Below, piece by piece: positions 45,592-55,457 of a DNA stretch of 64,000 nt. The notes under the pieces are model-generated. The model was given only the letters and a program-made list of their open reading frames with translations, was not told where the DNA came from and ran no database searches. Each line of letters starts with the position of its first letter. The stretch's first letter is position 1. The stretch lies in the NCBI RefSeq assembly GCF_027594785.1, contig NZ_CP075584.1, forward strand, positions 930,001 through 994,000, written 5' to 3'. Made by a program: the position numbers and the translations under genes. This DNA is from Cryobacterium breve (GTDB lineage Bacteria; Actinomycetota; Actinomycetes; Actinomycetales; Microbacteriaceae).

Positions 45592-46077
45592 GAAGTCCCC
45601 TCACTGTTTTCTGCTCTTTGATGTCGAGCGTATCTCCCCGACAATCGACGGCAATGTCGGTTTCTTGAGGCTAGCGAACCATTGCTGACGACCGCCGGGT
45701 CAGTTGGAGTATCCCGTAAGGGATCCCCATACCGGCAAATGACGCGGCCTCCTGGAGCCGCCCATAATCATGAACGGGACGTCCGAAATGGCGTCAGCTC
45801 ACAACAGACCAGCCCACCCACCCGAGTCTTTGTCCGCGAGTTGCTGAAATTTCGTTAAGATATTAGCGCCGACCGAAAATAGGGCCACTGTCGCTCTTCG
45901 AAAAGTGGCCAGTCGGACAACGGCCTGTGTTTTAGCGAGCGCAGACACTCGAAGCCTTAGACGCGTTCTCCCGTTTGGTTCGGCTCTAAGCCACAGCGAA
46001 AGCCAACTAGGGCTGGCCTGGCTCGCGGCAAAACTCCGACTGCGTCTAGCGGGCCTCACGCCAACAGTGCGGAGGCA
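45592..46077. other. Non-coding stretch
   Basis: I see no convincing gene upstream of the kinase. The first 100 bases should hold its promoter. Confidence 0.4.
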
Positions 46078-46382
46078 GTGCTGTTTTGTGCTGAACACGC
46101 GCTGTTTTTCAGGCCTCCGGAGCACACATCCCAATGATTCAGCGGGTTCTGGTGCGGATGTGCTGAAAGTGCTGCATTTCGCCGATTTCTCCTTAGCCGG
46201 GGACGGGCACACTTCGGGGGTACCAACCACTCTCCGCGACCCAGTTCTATAAGGCTGAGTCAATACTTCAGAAACAGCACTTTCAGCACTTCAGCATGCG
46301 ATATCAATAATTCATTGAAGTTTTCAGACTTCAAAGCAAGAAGACAGCACGAGTTCTGCACAAGACAGCACGAATGCAGCAC
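46078..46382. repeat. Nine-site GTGCTG/CAGCAC cluster with inverted symmetry
   Basis: GTGCTG occurs at 46078, 46088, 46160 and 46169, and CAGCAC at 46275, 46284, 46345, 46366 and 46377. The left sites point one way and the right sites the other. TGCTGAAAGTGCTG (46161-46174) is exactly complementary to 46275-46288. AAGACAGCACGA is repeated at 46341 and 46362. There is no gene in this region, which makes it a good candidate for an origin or a regulator array. Confidence 0.75.
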
Positions 46383-46859
46383 CACCAACGGTCTGAGCGA
46401 AAGAACGAATAAATCTCAAGCCCCAGCAACGCCATCATTACATTCCGCGACGCCTTACCCGCATCGCGGAGCCTGACCGCATCCTTCGACGGCGACGATA
46501 GCGCACAGCCAGCGACTGGAGACCTCCACCGCCCAGGATCGGAACAGGTCAGAAGAAAGAGCCATCAACGTTGTCAGCGTCAGTTCGGCCACGGCCCGGA
46601 TACACGCAGTGCACGCCCTAAGCTCCGAAATGTCTTGTACTCCGGTTGGCGAAGCCATGAGAAAAGCCCCCGCCGAATCGTTGGGAGGCGGTTGGGTCCG
46701 AAGTCGGGTATTCGGCTCTAGGAGACGCAGACGCAGTCGTCAGACCCTCTGCGCCATTGGGATATCGTCGACCCGCGCTAACAGGTTGGTCGGGAGGAGC
46801 GCTCGACTCACCGCCCGATGAAGATCAGGTCTCGCGACGACTTGCGCCAGTCTTGACGC
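46383..46859. other. Non-coding stretch
   Basis: There is no convincing gene between the CAGCAC cluster and the membrane protein gene at 46860. Confidence 0.4.
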
Positions 46860-47351
46860 ATGACCACCAACGACCTCACCCTCTGGATTCAGGCTGGAGC
46901 GGTCGTCGCCGCAGTCGCCGCAGCGATTGTTGCCTTAGTCGTATCATCATTGGACCGCCAAAATACTCGCCAGATTGCGGCGAGTGATCGTGAGGCCGCT
47001 CGAAGCCTCAGCGCTGAGGATCGAACTGCGTCACTGCGACAATCTCAGCTGCTTTTTGAGCAAGAGACGCTGCTCCGGCTCCTGGAGAATGCCAGACACG
47101 GAGGCTCGACGGACGATCTCAAGCGGGCCGATCTCGGAGCCGAGGCAGGCGCACTCATCGGGCTCTTCGGCCCCGATCGGCTACCGCTGAATTGGGCGAA
47201 TCGAGTGGCGAAGACTTCGGAGGAGTTAGAGGCGTTTGCTGCCGACGAGAGTAAACAACCATTCTTGAGGTATGCCGTCGAAGTTCAGCTCGCACTCGAA
47301 GAGGTAACGACTCAAATTCGCGAGCTTCTTGAGCCCTCACACCAGCTGTGA
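46860..47351 (+). CDS. Membrane-anchored coiled-coil protein
   Basis: 163 residues. One N-terminal helix (LWIQAGAVVAAVAAAIVALV) is followed by a charged, helical cytoplasmic region (DREAARSLSAEDRTASLRQS, then LLFEQETLLRLLENARHG), probably coiled coil. No known domain. It resembles in layout the protein at 47602, which faces it across 250 bases. Confidence 0.6.
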   Translation: MTTNDLTLWIQAGAVVAAVAAAIVALVVSSLDRQNTRQIAASDREAARSLSAEDRTASLRQSQLLFEQETLLRLLENARHGGSTDDLKRADLGAEAGALIGLFGPDRLPLNWANRVAKTSEELEAFAADESKQPFLRYAVEVQLALEEVTTQIRELLEPSHQL

Positions 47352-47601
47352 TGCCTTGGCCCGTTCTAATATGTCACCGTCGAGGACGATCAATAGAGCT
47401 GCCGAGAAGGCCTAATTCTCCTCTACCTGCTCGGCACCCACCCGTCAGAAGCAAGCGTCCGGGCGGCCACTCTCGCCTGTCAATCCGAACCAGAACTTGT
47501 ACGGGTACCCGGAGTGAACCTCGATCAAGCATTCACTGGAGCCAGACAGGCACCTACCGGATTCCGTCCCCGAGACGAAGATCATCGCCTCCATCTGCAA
47601 T

Positions 47602-48165
47602 TCACTTGAGGGCGGCGCTCATCCCCCGAACGGCAAGGACTATGCCCCCGATCACAGCACCTACCGAAAGACCTTCTTTGGATCGTGAAAGGTAACGCCG
47701 CATCTTCCTTGCTCGCGGCACTCGAAAATCGGCCTCCACTGGACGAAACTTCAGTTCTTGGAGGAACCACGCATCTGAAACACGCCCGTTGCCCCACTCA
47801 ACGAGCTTGCCCGCTATTTGAACGCCGATATCACGAGATTCGCGATCTGAGGCGGCAGCCATCATGAGCTGTGTTTTCGACATCACCCAGATTGCGACCG
47901 GGGAGTCTTCGTTTGGGAGCTCATGTTGCAGTCGAAGCACCGCTAGAAGGTAATCGATTTCGGGATTGGCGAACATCCGCACGAAGAAGGGCTTTTGCTG
48001 CCATCGCACGGCACTTTCCATTGTCTGGAGAACACGTGAGATGGCAGCGTGGGTGGCATCCTCTCTCGAACTCTTCGCGCGACCTCGGCCCTCAACTATG
48101 AAGAGGGCAAGAGTCACTACTACCGCGCCTGCGCTAATCGCAGCAGAGACCGCTGTCCAGTCCAC
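47602..48165 (-). CDS. Membrane protein translationally coupled to hsdR
   Basis: 187 residues from GTG 48165, sharing a TAGTG overlap with the hsdR stop. An N-terminal helix (VSAAISAGAVVVTLALFIVE) is followed by a soluble helical region (AAISRVLQTMESAVRWQQKP) and a weakly hydrophobic C-terminus (GAVIGGIVLAVRGM). Coupling shows it is the fourth gene of the type I restriction operon. Its function is unknown; it could modulate the restriction enzyme or be a separate defence protein. Confidence 0.7.
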   Translation of the reverse strand: MDWTAVSAAISAGAVVVTLALFIVEGRGRAKSSREDATHAAISRVLQTMESAVRWQQKPFFVRMFANPEIDYLLAVLRLQHELPNEDSPVAIWVMSKTQLMMAAASDRESRDIGVQIAGKLVEWGNGRVSDAWFLQELKFRPVEADFRVPRARKMRRYLSRSKEGLSVGAVIGGIVLAVRGMSAALK

Positions 48166-51100
48166 TACGCCGCTTCCTTGCCGTCCTGATAGAGTGCGCG
48201 CCCGATCAGTTCGATGATCTTCGCGAGCTTCACGTCACTATTCAGCGCCTCCGAGATCATTGCGCCGAAGTTCGTTCCAGACGTGATGATCGCGTTCGTG
48301 ACCGTGGTTCCAAGGTCCTGGCTGGCCAGGAACTGCTGCTCGCTGTTCGCTGCAATCTGCGTTGTGATCTTCTCGTTCTCGGCGGCCTTGCCCTTGATGT
48401 GCGTGAAGAAGCCTTTCATGTCGGCATCCGTGAGTCCGTCACCGTCGAAGAGCTGGTTGAGCTGGTTGACGGCTTCCAGGAGTCGGGCGAGCACAGGGTC
48501 GACGGGCGTCTTCGAGCCGGCCGCCGTGAGCGGGTCGAGCCCGACGTCGTCGTTGCCGAGGCCGATGTTCTGGGTGTCGTGTTTCTTGAGGCTGTAGCCG
48601 ATCAGAGCGACGCTCGCGAGGTCGATGGGGCTGCGCCGGTTATCCTCGCGGATGACGCGAGCGAGGGCACGGTAGTAGAGGGCATGCTTCTCTACCGCGG
48701 TGTCCTCGTAATTAATGATCTGCGAGAGGAAATCGTAGGCATTGATGTACGACGTCAGGTCACTTCGGAACAGCTCCAGCCTGTCAACTTCGACCCGGTC
48801 GCCCGCGAGCACGGCTGCCTCGTAGCGCGTATTGAAGCGTTCCTTGCCCGGTGCGATGGCCGCAGTGAGCGCGTTATTTCCTTTCTTGAAGACCTCCACG
48901 ACTGCAGCTGCGTCGACCTCGTATTCCTCGTAAATGTGCAGAGAGTCGAGTTTCGTCTTGATGTCATGCACGATATTCGGGTCGGAGACCGCCGACAGCT
49001 TCGCGTCCCGGAAGTACGGTTCGAACGATTCCCGGATCACCTCGGGATCGTTCACGAAGTCGAGGACGAAGGTGTTGTCCTTGCCCTTGGCCATCCGGTT
49101 CAGCCGCGACAAGGTCTGCACGGCCGTCACTCCCGATAACTTCTTGTCCACGTACATGGCCACGAGAAGCGGCTGGTCGAACCCGGTCTGGAACTTGTTG
49201 GCCACGAGCATGACCTGGTAGCTCTCCGTCTTGAACGCCTCCGGCAACGAACGGCCATGGAGCCCCGGGTTCATGTTGGTTTCGGTGAACGCATCCGGGC
49301 GGAGAGTCTCATCGAGGACCTCGCCGGAGAACGCGACGAGGGCGCGGATGTCCGCTCGGCCGCTGCGTTCCACGTAGTCGTCGAAGGCGAGCTTGTAGCG
49401 TACGGCCTCTTTGCGGGAGCCGGTGACGACCATGGCCTTCGCCTTGCCGTTCAGCCGCCAGGCTACGTTCTCGCGGGAAGTGCTCGATGATGAGCGCGGC
49501 CTTCTGGCTTATGTTGAACTCGTGCAGCCGCACCCATTGCATCAGTTCTTTCAGGGCCTGTGTCTTCTCGACCAATGGCTCATCGGAGTCGTACTCCTGC
49601 CCGTTGTGGGCTAGCTTGAACGCCATCTTGTACGGCGTGTAGTTCCGCAGCACGTCGAGGATGAAGCCCTCCTCGATCGCCTGCTGCATCGCATACAAGT
49701 GGAAGGGTTGCGGCAGGTCGCCGCCGGCCGGCACGCGACCGAACAGGCTCCAGCGTCTTCGCTTTGGGAGTGGCCGTGTACGCGAAGTACGAGATGTTGG
49801 AGGCGTTCGCCCGGCCCTCCATGTCGGCCGCAAGTAGGGCCTCCATGTCGACCCCGCCACCGTCAGCGAGAATCTGGATCTCCTCATCGGTGAGGACCGA
49901 CTTCACCTTGTTCGAGGTAGTACCGGTCTGCGAGGAGTGCGCTTCGTCGGCGATGATCGCAAAGTTTCGGCCCGCGAGCGTGCCCTCAAGCTTCGCCAGC
50001 TCGGCCATCGCGAACCCGAATGTCTGGATGGTCACGACGATGATCTGAACGCCCTGCGTGAGCGCCGCGGCCAGCTTCGCCGACTTCGACCCACCGCCCT
50101 TGGTATCGATACCGACTACCACACCGGTCTTCGCATCGATCTGCGTGATCGCCTCTCGCAATTGCGAGTCGAGCACAGTGCGGTCGGTAACCACGATCAC
50201 CGAGTTGAACACTTTGCCGCCGTCGGCCCGATGCAAGGTCGACAGCTGATGCGCGGTCCACGCGATCGAGTTCGTCTTCCCCGAACCCGCCGAATGCTGG
50301 ATCAGATACCGGTGCCCTGGGCCCTCGACCCCAGCGGCCTCAATAAGCTGCGTCACCGACTCCCATTGCTGGTATCGGGGGAAGAGCAATGTCTCGGTCT
50401 TCTCGACGACCCCCGTGACTGGGTCGATGCTCGTCTCGACCTGCAGGTGCATGAACTTCCCGAGGATACCCAGCCACGCATCTTTCTGAAACACCCGCTC
50501 CCACAAGTACGCCGTCGCCGACCCGTTTGGGTTCACGGGGTTGCCTGCCTTGCCGTCGTTGCCCTGGTTGAACGGCAGGAAGAACGTGTCCGGTCCGCGC
50601 AGGTGCGTGGTCATGAACACTTCGGAGTTCGACACTGCGAAATACACCAACGCCCGATGCCCGAACGACAGCAAGGGCTCGCCCTTAGGATTGCGGTCAG
50701 AACGGTACTGCATGATCGCGTCCTGCACGTTCTGCGTGAAGTCAGTCTTCAGGCTCCAACGTCGCCACCGGGAGCCCGTTGACGAAGAAAACGAGGTCGA
50801 TGCTCTTCTTGCTCGTCGTCGAGTAAAACACCTGCCGCATCACCCGCAGCCGCATCTTGCCGTAATCGGCCGTCGTCGACGGGTTCAAAGCGTCCGCCGG
50901 CTTGAACTGCGCCATCCGCAACGACACTGGCGTGAACTTGAACCCACGCCGCAACACCGACAAGGTGCCGCCATAAACCCCGGCAATGCCTTCGAACGGC
51001 GCGTCCAGAGCCTTTACTAGACGGTCGAGGAGCGCCTCGCGGGCCTTTGCTTGAACGGAAGCTGCGTCGCCCGGCTTCACAACCTTCGCCAGCGCCTTGG

Positions 51101-51251
51101 GCTGTGTGTCCGCCAACCAACCGAAGACATCCTCGGGGAACAGAGCGCGTTCCTTGTCGTACCCGGCGCCCGTTGGCGAATAGAGCCAGCCCTGCGACTC
51201 CAGATAGAGCGCCAGTTCCTTTTCGAACGGCTTCTCGTTGTGTTCCCCCAT
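48165..51251 (-). pseudogene. hsdR: Type I restriction enzyme R subunit, three frameshifts
   Basis: The pieces together make a complete HsdR of about 1,028 residues. There is an N-terminal endonuclease-type domain (KPFEKELALYLESQGWLYSP, VFFVNGLPVATLELKTDF), a helicase with motif I (LIQHSAGSGKTNSIAW), DEAH-type motif II (AIIADEAHSS), motif III (FAYTATPKAKT), and later motifs (VANKFQTGFDQPLLVAMYVD, VQTLSRLNR). The breaks are at 50751-50755 and 49745-49749 (both AGCT read as AGGCT), and between 49460 and 49480 (either the same motif form or a C run). Each is one extra base. The enzyme translocates DNA and cuts unmodified sequence. It follows hsdM and hsdS. Confidence 0.9.
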
Positions 51252-52558
51252 CAGAGCCCCCTCACATCAATCTTCCCGGTCACTGCAGAATTGATCAGCG
51301 CTTGCCGGCGCTCTCTGAGTACCTCAACAACCTCACCGGCCTTGTCGATCAATGCATCGGTGCGGGCTGTCGCCTCGCGCAGGTGAGCCACGATTTTTTC
51401 CTGCTCGTCAACTGGCGGCTGTGGGAACACAATTCGTTCCAGCTTGTCGGCCGTGAGGTGCGCGATCGTCGACTTGTTGCAGAGCATGTCGATCACACCG
51501 CGATATCGGATGACATCCAGCACGAACCCTAGGAAGCGAGCGGAGGCCTGGTCGAGGGGTCGAACTCGGTTGACGGTTTTCTGGAAGCTGACCCCTGATA
51601 GGTCATCCTCGAGATATTGGTTAACTCCGACTGCACCACCCTCGACAACCAGGAGGTCGCCCCGACGAAGAGTGAGCGACGACGCTTCCTCTGGTGAAAA
51701 GGGCATCTCATTGAGATCGTCAAGGTCCAACCCGGCCTCGTGGACATTCCCCGCGCGAACGTATGGAAGCAAGACATCATCCGAATGATGAGGCCTCTTC
51801 ACGTCGAGCATCTTCCCAAGAGTCACGTCAAAGTGAAGGCTCACCTTTGGCGTCAGCCAATGAGTAGGGATTCGACCAAACCACGGCACTTCAGACTCTT
51901 TGAATTCGACGGTGGGGTCGAGGCCACGTGTGACGGCTTGAGCGATCACAGCTTGGCGGCGCTCGGTCAGAGTCTCGACCAGTTGCTCCTGCTGGGCGAT
52001 GAGCGCGTCAATCTGCCCCGTCTCACGATCCAGATAATCCGATATCTGTGCTTGCTCGACCAGCGGCGGCACGACAATCGGCCACCCCATAAGAGTATTT
52101 CTGTTCATCTGTAGTGAGTTTGGACGAACTCCGGTGAGGTGGCCGGTGTACGCGTTGACGTAGATACTTGAGCGAAGTAGGTGGTGCGCGTAACGCCCAA
52201 ATAGTTGCGGCCTTATCCAGTAAGCCCGATAAGCGGGACTCATGTGTCCTTCAAACGTGGACACGCCCAGTCCCGCATAGTTGAGCCACATTGTGTTTAC
52301 TGCGAGCTGCCCTACGCGCACGACTCGATAGGTTTCGAGATCGGCGTCGGAGCGCTTGCGGTTCTCGTCGTCGTACTCTTTGGTCTCTATTCCTCGGTAC
52401 CCCGATACTGAGAGCATGTCACCGACTGGAATTGTTCCATTCGTTTCGGCGCTTTCAATGAAAAGATGACGAAACTTCCCGACGCGCCATCCCTTTGGAA
52501 TGGTTCCAAGCCACTCGACTTCAGACTCGACGTACGCAGGGTATGCGCTAAGGCCCAT
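51251..52558 (-). CDS. hsdS: Type I restriction-modification specificity subunit S
   Basis: 435 residues from ATG 52558, coupled to the hsdM stop by TGATG. It has two target-recognition domains, each opening with a typical phrase (SEVEWLGTIPKGWRVGKFRH and SEVPWFGRIPTHWLTPKVSL) and each followed by a conserved helical spacer (DYLDRETGQIDALIAQQEQL and HLREATARTDALIDKAGEVV). HsdS sets the bipartite DNA target for methylation and cutting. It is intact. The target cannot be read from sequence. Confidence 0.94.
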   Translation of the reverse strand: MGLSAYPAYVESEVEWLGTIPKGWRVGKFRHLFIESAETNGTIPVGDMLSVSGYRGIETKEYDDENRKRSDADLETYRVVRVGQLAVNTMWLNYAGLGVSTFEGHMSPAYRAYWIRPQLFGRYAHHLLRSSIYVNAYTGHLTGVRPNSLQMNRNTLMGWPIVVPPLVEQAQISDYLDRETGQIDALIAQQEQLVETLTERRQAVIAQAVTRGLDPTVEFKESEVPWFGRIPTHWLTPKVSLHFDVTLGKMLDVKRPHHSDDVLLPYVRAGNVHEAGLDLDDLNEMPFSPEEASSLTLRRGDLLVVEGGAVGVNQYLEDDLSGVSFQKTVNRVRPLDQASARFLGFVLDVIRYRGVIDMLCNKSTIAHLTADKLERIVFPQPPVDEQEKIVAHLREATARTDALIDKAGEVVEVLRERRQALINSAVTGKIDVRGL

Positions 52559-54538
52559 CACGCGCGCTCGACCTTGGCGAGGAGAGTCGTGATTTCCTGC
52601 ACGAGCTCATTGAGGTCGGCATCAATGTCTTCCAGGGAACGCGGCGGAACGCAAGTATAGAAGTGGCGGGTGAAAGGGATTTCGTAGCCGATCTTGTCCT
52701 TGCTGCGGTCGACCCAGAAGTGCTCGACATGTGGAGCGATCTCTCTCCGGATGTAGGCATCTATGTCGTCCTTCAGGGGCACGTTTTCAGTGTCGCGGAG
52801 GTCTGTATCCGGGATAGCAATACCCTTGGCGTCTCTTACGATGGGAGCGGTTTCGTCGCGCTCCGAGAGACCGGCGATCAGTGTCTTGAGCTGCGCGGCG
52901 GGAACAACGAGGTTTTCGGCGGCGAGGATCTTCTTGATGCTGGTCGTGAAAGCTTTTGCGTCCGAAGTGGCGGGTCCAGCGGCACTAAGGGCCGGGGCGA
53001 GGGCCGTGCGAACCTGCTCGGCGACCTTGGCGAGCGGCTTGGAGGCGACGGCTACTTCAAGTCGCTCGGGGGTGAGCGCCCAGGTGAGCCTGAAGGGGAC
53101 GTTCGACGGTGATCGTGGTGTAGCCAAACTCGTCGTTGGCGAAGATCTTGGACGCGCCATCCGTGTCGGTACCAGCGTCGGTGTTGTTGCCGTAGAGCTT
53201 CACGATGTGGGCGATCTGGGCGGCGCTGATCTGGCGGCGCTTGGAGCCGAGACCCTTTCGCATCTTTACCCACTGATCGGTGGCGTCCACGAGTTGTACG
53301 TGACCCTTGCGGCTTGCGGGCTTGTCGTTGTCAAGAATCCAAATGTACGTGGCGATACCTGTGTTGTAGAACAAGTCGGTGGGCAACGCGATGACGGCAT
53401 CGAGCAGGTCGTTTTCGATGACGTATTTGCGGATGTTGCTCTCGCCGGAGCCTGCACCGCCGGTGAACAGCGGGCTGCCGTTGAGCACGATGCCGACCCG
53501 GCCACCGCCCTGCGATTTTGGGCGCATTTTCTTCACTAGGTGCAGCAGGAACAGGAGCGAGCCGTCGGATACGCGGGGAAGTCCTGGACCGAAGCGGCCG
53601 TCGAAGCCTCTTTGGGCGAATTCCTTCTGCACAAAGTCTTGTTGCTTCTTCCATTCCACGCCGAATGGTGGGTTGGAGATGCCGTAGTCGAAGGTCTTGC
53701 CGAGGTGGCCGTCGTGGGTGAGGGTGTCGCCCCAGATAATGTTCTCGATCGCCTGCCCCTTGATCACCATGTCGGCTTTGGCAATGGCGAAGGATTCGGC
53801 GTTGAGTTCCTGGCCGACCAAGGTGAGGGAAGCGTTCGGGTAGTGGGTGTGCACGTAGTCATCGGCGACGCTGAGCATGCCGCCGGTGCCGGCAGTGGGG
53901 TCATAGACAGTGCGGACCGCTCCGGGGACCGAGAGGGACCGGGCTGGATCGTCGTCTGGGTGCTCGGTGAAGAGCAGGCTGACGATCAGGCGCACTACCT
54001 CACGCGGGGTGAAGTGCTCACCGGCGGTCTCGTTGGAGGCTTCTGCGAAGCGCCGGATAAGTTCTTCGAAGATGAGGCCCATCTCGGTGTTACTGACCCG
54101 GTCGGGGTGCAGGTCGACGCCGGCGAACTTTTGCACCACCAGATAGAGCAGGTCGTTCTCATCGAGCTTGGTGACTTGTGCGGCGAAGTCGTAGCGATCG
54201 AAGATATCCCGCACGTTCGCGGAGAACCCGTCGACGTAGTTGAGGAGGTTCTCCTTCACGTTCGCCGGGTCGCCGCTGAGCTTCTCGATTGTGTAGAGGC
54301 TCGTGTTGTAAAAGTCTTGCTGCGAGACGGCCGGCAGGAGCTTTTCCACGGGGATGGCTCCGTCTTTGCGCTTCTTGAACTCCGCGAGTACACCGTCCTT
54401 TGTCGGTTCGAGGACCGCGTCAAGGCGACGCAAGATCGTAAAAGGAAGGACGATCTTGCCATAGTCCGACTGTTTGTATGTTCCGCGCAACAGGTTAGCG
54501 ATCGACCAGATGAATGCCCCGTTATTTTCTTCGGCCAT
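52558..54538 (-). pseudogene. hsdM: Type I restriction-modification methyltransferase subunit, frameshifted
   Basis: The N-terminal helical domain (NGAFIWSIANLLRGTYKQSD) is followed by an N6-adenine methyltransferase with motif I (DPTAGTGGMLSVADDY) and catalytic motif IV (GISNPPFGVEW). The frame breaks at 53087-53091 (AGCT read as AGCCT). The repaired text is TITVERPLQLTWALTPER, and the C-terminal helical tail then ends at 52558, about 659 residues. With HsdS it methylates adenines in the target. If it were truly broken the host could not protect its DNA while keeping HsdR, another reason to suspect a sequence error. Confidence 0.9.
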
Positions 54539-54771
54539 GGTGTTGCCGCGCTTCCCCTCGTAATACGTGACTCCAGCCTATTGGCGTCATTGCACTGAAG
54601 TTGGCGCTCGTGAGCCGAGGGCACTCAAACTGAACGCGACGGGGAGAAATATTGCTCGTGGCCGCTGACCTCACGCTCAAAGCAATTCGTGAGAATGTGC
54701 TCGTTTCAGCCCAAGGAATCAGATCTACTCGTTCCCTCCTGGTTCTCAGCGGGCTTCGTAACCACCAACAA

Positions 54772-54819
54772 GAAGCCCGATCTGCACCCCCCAATAGGGG
54801 TACGGACCGGGCTTTTTTG
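54772..54819 (+). terminator. Hairpin terminator or leader attenuator
   Basis: AAGCCCG near 54773 pairs with CGGGCTT near 54808-54814, with an inner ACCCC/GGGGT stem, followed by TTTTTT. No plus-strand gene lies upstream, so it may be an attenuator in the leader of the gene at 54833 or simply insulate it from hsdM. Confidence 0.6.
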
Positions 54820-54832
54820 TGCGTTCGAGTGG

Positions 54833-55252
54833 TTGATTTTCGAGTGTGATCATAATAGCTGGTGGCATATATTTCTAGCCGTACTTGCGTTCCTGAGCCT
54901 GGGTTTGCTCTTCGGTGCGCTGGGCTCCGGCACAAAACAGCAGGTTTTTACGGGCTCCGGAGCACGAGAGTACAACGCCCTGCGTGAGCGGAGGATCCGC
55001 GAGGAGATAAGCCAGCTTGAATTCATAGTGGCCGGCTACGACATAAAATTTGCCGACCCTCAATACAAGGTGACTCGCTACGAAAAATACTTGCGAGATT
55101 TGTATACTCGGCAGGCCGACGGTGAGCTTGACGCCGCCGAGGCTGCCGAAGCAGTAGCCTTGCAAACCCGCCTGATGAAGGGCGGTCTTAAATGCGACGA
55201 AATTTACGTCCGGAAGGCTCCCAGTGGAAGCCCGGCCGAAGCAAGTGAGTAG
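54833..55252 (+). CDS. Hypothetical protein with N-terminal helix
   Basis: About 139 residues if TTG 54833 is used; no ATG or GTG is available after the terminator hairpin, so the start is uncertain. One hydrophobic helix (FLAVLAFLSLGLLFGALGSG) is followed by a charged helical region (EYNALRERRIREEISQLEFI, EKYLRDLYTRQADGELDAAE). It overlaps the next gene by eight bases. No family is recognised. Confidence 0.5.
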   Translation: MIFECDHNSWWHIFLAVLAFLSLGLLFGALGSGTKQQVFTGSGAREYNALRERRIREEISQLEFIVAGYDIKFADPQYKVTRYEKYLRDLYTRQADGELDAAEAAEAVALQTRLMKGGLKCDEIYVRKAPSGSPAEASE

Positions 55253-55445
55253 CCGCACTCTCACCCCAGACGAGGTCGACGCACGCCTAATCGAGATCGA
55301 GAAGAGCGCCGAGCTTGCCGGCCACGAACCCAACACCGGCAACGTCGACCGGTGCCGGAGGATCCTGCTGGGCGAGCTCACCCTGGAAGGTTCACGCGCC
55401 GAGATCGATGCGAAATACCGCCAGGCGCCCACCTCGGACAACTGA
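55245..55445 (+). CDS. VbhA-like small protein
   Basis: 66 residues from GTG 55245. The text EIEKSAELAGHEPNTGNVDR, then CRRILLGELTLEGSRAEIDA fits the pattern of VbhA-type antitoxin helices (S-A-x-x-x-G-x-x-P ... G-E-x-T-x-E), which block Fic AMP-transferases by inserting a glutamate into the active site. The usual inhibitory motif S-x-x-x-E-G is not exact here, and no Fic gene is nearby. It may be an orphan or a structural relative. Confidence 0.45.
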   Translation: MSSRTLTPDEVDARLIEIEKSAELAGHEPNTGNVDRCRRILLGELTLEGSRAEIDAKYRQAPTSDN

Positions 55446-55457
55446 TCGGGCGGTGGC

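Noticed and set aside
45799..46263. Frames of 115-154 codons on both strands in 45799-46263
   Set aside because: Serine/arginine-rich composition, no start context, and they overlap the CAGCAC cluster; neither looks coding.
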